This document shows positions 1-5,600 of a DNA stretch of 6,801 bases, piece after piece (the first letter of the stretch is position 1; every line of letters begins with the position of its first letter). Both the position numbers and the translations under genes were made by a program. The notes below the pieces were generated by a model, which saw only the letters and a list, made by a program, of their open reading frames with translations, was not told the DNA's origin and ran no database searches. The stretch covers positions 1 through 6,801 of the forward strand of contig CADBNX010000398.1 of assembly GCA_902796115.1 (NCBI GenBank), in the 5' to 3' direction. This stretch comes from an uncultured Eubacteriales bacterium (lineage in GTDB: Bacteria; Bacillota; Clostridia; Christensenellales; Aristaeellaceae).

Positions 1-7
1 AAGGAGG
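1..7 (+). promoter_or_regulatory. Strong Shine-Dalgarno site of the 75-aa gene
   Basis: AAGGAGG lies 8 bases upstream of the ATG at position 16, which is optimal for a Bacillota ribosome and fixes the start of the small gene. The promoter must lie left of the window. Confidence 0.9.
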
Positions 8-15
8 TAGTTGAA

Positions 16-243
16 ATGGCTGACATTGAAAGCATCGTAAAACAGATCGTTGCGAAACTGACGGGGGATTCTTCCCTGATTGATGCGTTTAAGAAGGACC
101 CTGTATCCACCATTACCAAAAAGCTCGGCATTTCCGTACCGAGTGAGCAGATTCAGGAAGTCATCAAAAAAGTAATGGCTCAGCTGGGCATCAAAAACGC
201 TTCGTCCTTCATTGAGAAAATCAAAGCGCTTTTCAGGAAGTAA
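16..243 (+). CDS. Small helical protein of unknown function (75 aa)
   Basis: A complete 75-residue reading frame runs from ATG to TAA behind a near-perfect ribosome-binding site. The product is soluble and predicted all-helical, with no signal peptide, membrane segment or cysteine. Seen in order: an amphipathic N-terminal helix (about residues 3-16), a central segment with 'DAFKKDPVSTITKKLGI' (23-39), a helix from 'VPSEQIQEVIKKVMAQL' (41-57), and a basic amphipathic C-terminal helix (about 61-75) ending FRK. The central pattern (hydrophobic-x-x-F-x-x-DP, then LGI-x-hP-x-x-x-I-x-x-V) recalls short clostridial proteins of unknown role. It also loosely recalls the leader part of Nif11/NHLP-type peptide precursors. 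There is no Gly-Gly cleavage site, no Cys/Ser/Thr-rich core and no modification enzyme in the window, so a peptide-precursor role is not supported. It stands alone and converges on the minus-strand operon. The gene call is firm and the function is unknown. Confidence 0.88.
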   Translation: MADIESIVKQIVAKLTGDSSLIDAFKKDPVSTITKKLGISVPSEQIQEVIKKVMAQLGIKNASSFIEKIKALFRK

Positions 244-264
244 ACCAGCATCGTCTTGTCTCCG

Positions 265-296
265 AAAAAAGACAGCCCTCAGCGGCTGTCTTTTTT
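265..296. terminator. Bidirectional intrinsic terminator
   Basis: A perfect 7-bp stem, GACAGCC (271-277) with GGCTGTC (284-290), encloses a 6-base loop (CTCAGC). It is flanked by AAAAAA (265-270) on the left and a run of T from 291 to 297 on the right. On the plus strand this is a hairpin plus U-tract for the small gene ending at 243. On the minus strand the A-run becomes the U-tract for the gene ending at 319. The A/T flanks can extend the stem to 13 bp. It is placed exactly between two convergent genes. Confidence 0.93.
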
Positions 297-318
297 TCCT
301 CTGCAGCGGCAGTCAGGC

Positions 319-1038
319 TCACGGCAGCAGTTTCCGCGAAGCCCTCCGGAAAACAGCATAGGAAGTGATTCCGATCGCGACGGCATACAGGAAAAGTACG
401 GCGTGCTCCGTTCCCAAAGAAAGCGTGTCTGCGTTCAGCGCACCGCTGATCGCCCCGAACGCAAGCATAGTCGGAAAATACCCGATCGATCCTGCGGAAA
501 GTGAGATCGGATCAAGCCAGAACCCGTTCAGAAAAAAGAACGCCGTCGTCAATACCGTATATACGGCATACAGTGTGCTTTCTTTTTTCACAGCGAACGC
601 AAAGAATACCGCCAGGCAGACAGCCATGATTCCCGGAATCATGCAGGACGCAAAGAAGAGTAACGGTTCGCAAAATGCGCCCGGAGATCCGGCCGGCGCC
701 AGAAAGATACAGGCACAGCATACCGGAAGCCATCCCGGCAGGACCGAAGCAAGCATGGCTGCAAACAACTCAAATACCGGCACAGGAAAGGTTCGCAGAA
801 CAAAGAAGACTTCCCGCCCGCGCAGCCGAAAAAACCATTCGGCAGCCGAAAAACCGTACAGGCTCAGAAAAAGGAGCATTCCCAATGCGATGATACGGCT
901 GTTGGAAAATGCCGCCGTCGGAAAACGTCTTTCTGCCGCTGTCATGATGAACACGACGGCGGCGCTGAACAGCAATGAGAAAACGTATCGTTTTGAGAAC
1001 AGCAGGTGTTTTGTCCAGTTCTTCACGATTCCGGTCAT
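319..1038 (-). CDS. ABC-2-like transporter membrane subunit (239 aa)
   Basis: This is an integral membrane protein with about six predicted transmembrane helices (residues ~18-36, 49-70, 89-113, 125-150, 155-175, 212-230), a short cytoplasmic N-terminus and a basic C-terminal end (RRASRK). Size, topology and position 22 bases after a gene for an ABC nucleotide-binding subunit fit a half-size ABC-2 type permease, such as those used for export of peptides, lipids or wall precursors or for self-protection. No family motif fixes the substrate. The ATG at 1038 is chosen because GAGGAA sits 8 bases upstream. It is the last gene of the operon, with its TGA stop 28 bases from the terminator stem. The C-terminal half has three Cys-containing helices and no charged pore residues that I can pick out. 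The membrane-protein call is firm; the ABC-2 assignment rests partly on the neighbour. Confidence 0.8.
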   Translation of the reverse strand: MTGIVKNWTKHLLFSKRYVFSLLFSAAVVFIMTAAERRFPTAAFSNSRIIALGMLLFLSLYGFSAAEWFFRLRGREVFFVLRTFPVPVFELFAAMLASVLPGWLPVCCACIFLAPAGSPGAFCEPLLFFASCMIPGIMAVCLAVFFAFAVKKESTLYAVYTVLTTAFFFLNGFWLDPISLSAGSIGYFPTMLAFGAISGALNADTLSLGTEHAVLFLYAVAIGITSYAVFRRASRKLLP

Positions 1039-1046
1039 CGTATCGG

Positions 1047-1052
1047 TTCCTC
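1047..1052 (-). promoter_or_regulatory. Shine-Dalgarno site of the permease gene
   Basis: Read on the minus strand this is GAGGAA with 8 bases to the ATG at 1038. It lies in the 22-base gap after the ATPase gene stop, so the permease can be translated independently of its upstream neighbour. Confidence 0.75.
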
Positions 1053-1060
1053 AGTCAAAA

Positions 1061-1750
1061 TCATGCTTTTTCATCCTGTTCTGCCGCGGCAAAAGAAGCG
1101 GCATCAAATCCGTTTCCGCAGAATGCCGTCTGTCCCCGACGTATGATCACAGCCATTTGAGAATGGATCAGCGTTTCCGCAGACCGCGTTACAACAGCGA
1201 CTGTGCGCTTCATGCTCTGGGCAAAAAGCAAATCGTACATGCGATCCGCTTCCCGCGCGGATAATCCCTCTGCAGGATCATCCGCGATCAAAACCGCCGG
1301 ATCCCTGCATACGGAAGCCGCGATTGCAGCCGTTCTTGCGGCGGTTACGGGAATACGGCCGCATGACAGTTCTTCATATTGCCGCAGACAGCACTCATCA
1401 AGAAGCTTCTGAGAGTACAGTTTCGCAAAGGTTTTGCTCATTCCGTGAAGCCTGCATGAATGATACAGAAAAACGCCGACCTTCATATCGGAGAATATAC
1501 TTCCTTTGTTTCTGTATACCGCTGCAGTTCCCGTTTCTCCTCTGACAGCGGAAGGCTTCTGTCCCAGCAGCAGCGCGCTTCCCGAATCCGGCTTTCGCAT
1601 TCCGCATAAAACCTCCGTCAGCAGACTTCCGGTTTCTTCATCCTGACAATACACGGCAAAAAGCACGCGATCCGGCACTGAAAACGAAATGTTCTTCAGG
1701 CAGGTTCCGTGATGCGAAACCGATACATTGTATACATTGATCGGGTTCAT
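1061..1750 (-). CDS. Degenerate ABC-transporter nucleotide-binding subunit (229 aa)
   Basis: The fold of an ABC ATPase is recognisable along the whole length: an N-terminal beta segment, 'VLCGMRKPDSGSALLLGQ' after the P-loop position (47-64), a signature region 'LSCGR' (128-132), a Walker B strand 'AVLIADDPAEGLS' (152-164) and a C-terminal strand 'AVIIRRGQTAFCG' (200-212). The catalytic residues are mostly gone. The Walker A position reads CQDEETGSL (35-43) instead of GxxGxGK(S/T)T, so the lysine and glycines are missing. The Q-loop glutamine is replaced by Asn or Arg near 80-81, LSGGQ is LSCGR, the glutamate after the Walker B aspartate is Asp158, and the H-loop histidine is Arg189. The reading frame is intact, so this is not simple decay. 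It presumably partners the permease encoded next and may be a structural or regulatory subunit without ATPase activity. Its ATG lies 4 bases after the upstream stop. The only G-rich site (GAGGG, 1752-1756) is too close for a normal ribosome site, so translational coupling is likely. Confidence 0.87.
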   Translation of the reverse strand: MNPINVYNVSVSHHGTCLKNISFSVPDRVLFAVYCQDEETGSLLTEVLCGMRKPDSGSALLLGQKPSAVRGETGTAAVYRNKGSIFSDMKVGVFLYHSCRLHGMSKTFAKLYSQKLLDECCLRQYEELSCGRIPVTAARTAAIAASVCRDPAVLIADDPAEGLSAREADRMYDLLFAQSMKRTVAVVTRSAETLIHSQMAVIIRRGQTAFCGNGFDAASFAAAEQDEKA

Positions 1751-1754
1751 ACCC

Positions 1755-2681
1755 TCAATCCGTCACTGCCCATATTTCCGGATGGTTTTCATAGTATTCA
1801 TTCATTTTTGATTCGATCTTCATCTGCGTGTCCTGATTGGCAATTCCGCTTTCTTTCAGACCGTTCATCCGTTGAAAGTTCTGTACCGACTGCGCGGTTA
1901 TAGAAGCATATACGCCGGTGACATACTGAGGATCAAGATACCCCAGCAATGCCAGTTTTTCCTGCAGCTGTCTGACTTTTTCCCCCTGGTTGCCTGAGCG
2001 CATGGTGATTCCCGCAAGCTCATGCACGGTTCCGTACCCCTGAATAGCCCAATTGTCGATACTGTATGCGTTTCTCGCCACGCGGTCCGGATTGTTTCCC
2101 TCTATCACATGTACGATCACCGTTCCGTCGGCTTTTTGAGTACAAAACTCCACCATTGCCACATGGGTGGTATCCCCATTTGCGTAAGTGGAGAAAAACA
2201 TCCAGTCCCCGGGCTGCGGGGTATAGCTGTTCTTTTCCATCCTCTGACCGTTGCCGAGAAACCATTGAGAGCCCCATTCCGGCACCATTCCGTTTCTGGC
2301 AATGTATCTTCCGTTTCGGATGAACCAGTTTCTTCCCACATTTGACGCAGTATAAAACGGATAAACCTTCTGAAGCAAATCGGTTCCGTATCGCTGATCG
2401 GTCTGATCCACGCACCAGCACAGATACTCGGCGCACCATTCCGCATCCGGGACACCCGTCCATGTACCGTACTTCGTATTACCGCCCCGATCCTCGCCTT
2501 CTCCCAGCTCACCGATCGCAACTTCCAGTAATCGTTCAACATATTCAGGCACCGGATACTGCGCTTTCAGAAGCACTTCATCTTCAGGAAAAATCGATAT
2601 CGTATTCTCCGCTGTCGAACATGACGCGGCAATCAGGAAACAGCCTGCCAGGAAAAGGATACACACATTTCTGTATTTCAT
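1755..2681 (-). CDS. CHAP-type peptidoglycan amidase/peptidase with C-terminal PG-binding domain, candidate lipoprotein (308 aa)
   Basis: The N-terminus is a signal sequence: basic MKYR, a hydrophobic core, then a possible lipobox ending at Cys21 (AASC). LAGC at Cys14 is a better textbook lipobox but leaves a very short signal followed by more hydrophobic residues. The middle (about 52-222) matches the CHAP-like cysteine hydrolase pattern: 'EWCAEYLCWC' with the likely nucleophile Cys83, 'PQPGDWMFF' (155-163), 'THVAMVE' with His173, and 'IEGNNPDRV' (193-201), the usual EGN element holding the polar third residue. Residues about 224-291 form a PG_binding_1 domain ('VRQLQEKLALLGYL', TGVY, 'AQSVQNFQRMNGL'). 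Such proteins bind peptidoglycan and cut amide bonds in the stem peptide or between glycan and peptide, outside the membrane. All catalytic positions look intact. The ATG lies 5 bases after the stop of the giant protein gene, with AGGG (2691-2694) overlapping that gene's last codons, so the two are translationally linked. I cannot tell amidase from endopeptidase. Confidence 0.88.
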   Translation of the reverse strand: MKYRNVCILFLAGCFLIAASCSTAENTISIFPEDEVLLKAQYPVPEYVERLLEVAIGELGEGEDRGGNTKYGTWTGVPDAEWCAEYLCWCVDQTDQRYGTDLLQKVYPFYTASNVGRNWFIRNGRYIARNGMVPEWGSQWFLGNGQRMEKNSYTPQPGDWMFFSTYANGDTTHVAMVEFCTQKADGTVIVHVIEGNNPDRVARNAYSIDNWAIQGYGTVHELAGITMRSGNQGEKVRQLQEKLALLGYLDPQYVTGVYASITAQSVQNFQRMNGLKESGIANQDTQMKIESKMNEYYENHPEIWAVTD

Positions 2682-2686
2682 TATGC

Positions 2687-5600
2687 TCAGCCCTGCCCGT
2701 TATGATTCTTCCTGTATCTCTCACTTCTCGGATGCCGCAGCGTGTGCCCGTATTCAGTTTTGTCCAACGACACCGCTCCCGCGCCGGTTGGATAAGTGCC
2801 CGTTTCCGCGTCATTTGCCTGAAAGCGATTCGTCTGTGTTTCTTCATGAACGGATTGTGGTTTTCTCTGCCAGATCGCATCGGTTTCTATCGTGTTTTCT
2901 TCAACAGGACCGGGTTTTATGCCCGTGCCGGCGGCGGACTCACCGCCGGAGGGAAAACGGGCCGTGAATACCTGTTTTGTTTCTTCCCTTCCGGCGTCAC
3001 GGAATTCAGGTGATGCAGCTCCTTTGGGCGAAGCAGACGGCGGCATAAAAGGCGCAGTGTTGATTCCGGCATCATTCCCCTGTGAGCCGTGATAATTCTG
3101 TGCTTCACGGCTCTTCGGGTGCTGCTGACCTGCATGTACAGTCTGGTTTCTCCTGGCCTGCTGTTCACGCAAAGCCTTACGGCGCTCTTCATTTTTTCTG
3201 TACAGGCAGTAAACATAAACGCCGCCGCCGCCCAGGATAACAGCTGCCCCAATCAGCAGCAGACCCGATGTGCTTGTACCGCTGTTCTTCTTCACTTCGG
3301 GCGTAGACGTCGGAGACGGCTGCAGGGTTGAAGGCGCGGTTGTCCATGCAAGTCCGCCGATGCCCGATGTGGACAGCGCACCGACCGTTTCAGCCGGCAG
3401 GGCTGTTGCGGTGGGAGCAGTTTCAACGTACGGCGTGGGTGTTACAACCGCAAACGGTTCGTAAGAAACCGTCAGCGCCGGGTTCTTCCATACCGTCTGC
3501 ATATAATCTTCGTATGGCTGTATGTTCTGCACGGAAGAATCGTTTTTCCCGTTATTGTTCTCGGAGGCATTGAATTCATCGCTGGCAATGAATCCTTCCA
3601 GTTCCTCGAGCGTCAGTACTTTGAAATAATTGCTCTTGATATACCCTTCCGTTCCGGCCTGTGAAACATGGTACCAGGTTTCACCCTTCTCATTGATCTC
3701 CGTGCCGAGCACAAGAGCAAATGCGTACAAATCAAGCATTCTGCGCTGCGCAGATTCTGCAGACGGGCCCTGGCGCAGGTTCACCTTGTTTGCTGTCACA
3801 TAACCGTAGCTTGACAGGTTCTGGCCCGTTACCGGGACCGGCGTGGGCGTAGGCTGCGGCTGCGGCGTCGGCGTCCGGAAGCTGTCCAGGTACAGCCGGA
3901 TTTCCTCTTCCGTCAGCATTCGAAGCTGATCTTCTCGAATGTATCCCCAGCTTGAGCCATAATTCACCAGCGACCAGGTGTTTTCCGGTGTGAACTCCTG
4001 ACCGTACACCATCACAACAGAAGCGTTCTCCAGCACCTGAATGATCTGCGCATTGCTGTCGGCATATGCACGCATGACTGCATGATCTCCCAGCGTTGAC
4101 GCATAACCGCTGTACTGTTCCGGTGCATCCGTAGCCAAGGTATAGGGAGTCGCGGTAGCCTGTCTTTCGGAGAGATAGCTTCTGGCTTCTTCGTTATTGA
4201 TATGTGTCAGAAGCGCGTCCTGCATGAAGCCGGTTCTTCCGCTTGACATGATTTCAACATGATCCCAGCAGTTTCCGGCTACAAAGGTCTGGGACTGGAT
4301 GAGGACCAGAGTTTCCGGATCGACAAGCTGAAGTACGGAATCGTCATCCAGACTTGCGGCGGAATGCAGAGAGCTGCGAACATTGGTCAATGCGTAGCCT
4401 ATGTACGTCTGAGGAACCGGCGTCGCCACGGGTATCGGCGTATAGGTCGGCTGAGCACTGGGCGCGATGGTCGGCGTCTGAGTTACGGGAGTCGTCGGCA
4501 TCCTTGTCGGTTCGGGCGTATTGGTCGGAACCGGAGATGACAATGAAGCCTGCCTGGATCTGCTTTCTTCATCGGACATCAGATCAACAAATTTCGACAT
4601 CATCCACGCTTCCGTTCCCTGATACAAAACACGATACCACTTTTGCCCGTTCACTGTCTCCGAATTCAAAACCCACAGTTCGGTTTTCGCATTCAGCCGG
4701 TCAATCACTTTCGCGTTGGTATTGCTGTCGGCGCGCAGCGCCACGCTTTTGGAATTCACTCTCGCCCATTTTTCAATCGGGATTCCGTCCGGGATTTCCG
4801 TCGGCACAGGAGTCGCCGTAAAGCCAAACAGTCTGTTCAGTTCAGCCTGGGTCATGATTCTGGTGACATTGGCGTTCACATAGCCCAGGGAACCTTCGAC
4901 CTCTGCCAGATACCACTCCTGTCCCTGATCGTTTACCAGAGAGCCGATGATATGGATCGGATCGTTGGATGTGATCTTGCCAATGATGTTGCTGTCAGAT
5001 TTCACATCGGGCGATGCTCTGAAATTGATCGCGCTGGCATTGGGATAAGCATATTCATTGCGTTCCTCGATCGCATAAGGCGGCTCCGTCGGTTCGGGAG
5101 TCGGAGTAAATGTCGGTTCCGGCGTTGCCGTAGCGTTGAGACGGTAAACAAACACGATTTCCTGTTTGTCTGTTTCACCGTTATGATTCAGCTGAACATA
5201 CACGACACCTTCTCCGATCAATTCGTATCCCGCTTTCAGATCGATTGGATCCGCCTGTATCGCGTTATTTCCTTCTATGCACTCGATCTGCGCCGCGGAA
5301 GCGACTTCATTTCCGGATTCATCTCTGTAGTACACGTCAATGATCCGTGATGCCAGCTCTTTCAGCCTGAAAAGGAATTCAATTTCAGTCGGTTCGGCAT
5401 TTCCCTGCGCATCGACACGCAAATGCCTGACCGGAGCATCGATCAGCTCGTATGCATCAGATACCAGTGAGAGATCCGCGGTTATATCGGTTTCGGTGCC
5501 CGACGCAAACGCCTGTGTCGCACTGTACAGCTCACTCTGCGTTGCCTGGTCCCGATAGATGATCTGCACAAGAGCCACCTTGGGCAGATCATTTTCCCGG

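Noticed and set aside
365..1264. Plus-strand open frame of 299 codons
   Set aside because: It lies antisense to the permease and ATPase genes, has a basic, Ser/Arg/Asn-rich composition without recognisable domains, and no ribosome site. It is a mirror of real minus-strand genes.
2342..3013. Plus-strand open frame of 223 codons
   Set aside because: It crosses the junction of two well-supported minus-strand genes and has no domain or start signal.
3200..3300. Possible LPXTG sortase motif before the C-terminal helix
   Set aside because: The residues before the helix (STPEVKKNSGTSTSG) contain no LPXTG or close variant, and the tail is far too long for a sortase signal.
3824..3877. Short GGCGTCGGCGT-type DNA repeats
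   Set aside because: They simply encode Thr/Pro linker residues (TPTPQPQPTPTP). They are codon-level low complexity, not a CRISPR array or regulatory repeat.
4643..5350. Plus-strand open frame of 235 codons
   Set aside because: It is antisense to SH3 and MucBP repeats of the giant protein. The Arg/Phe/His-rich product has no coherent fold, signal or ribosome site.
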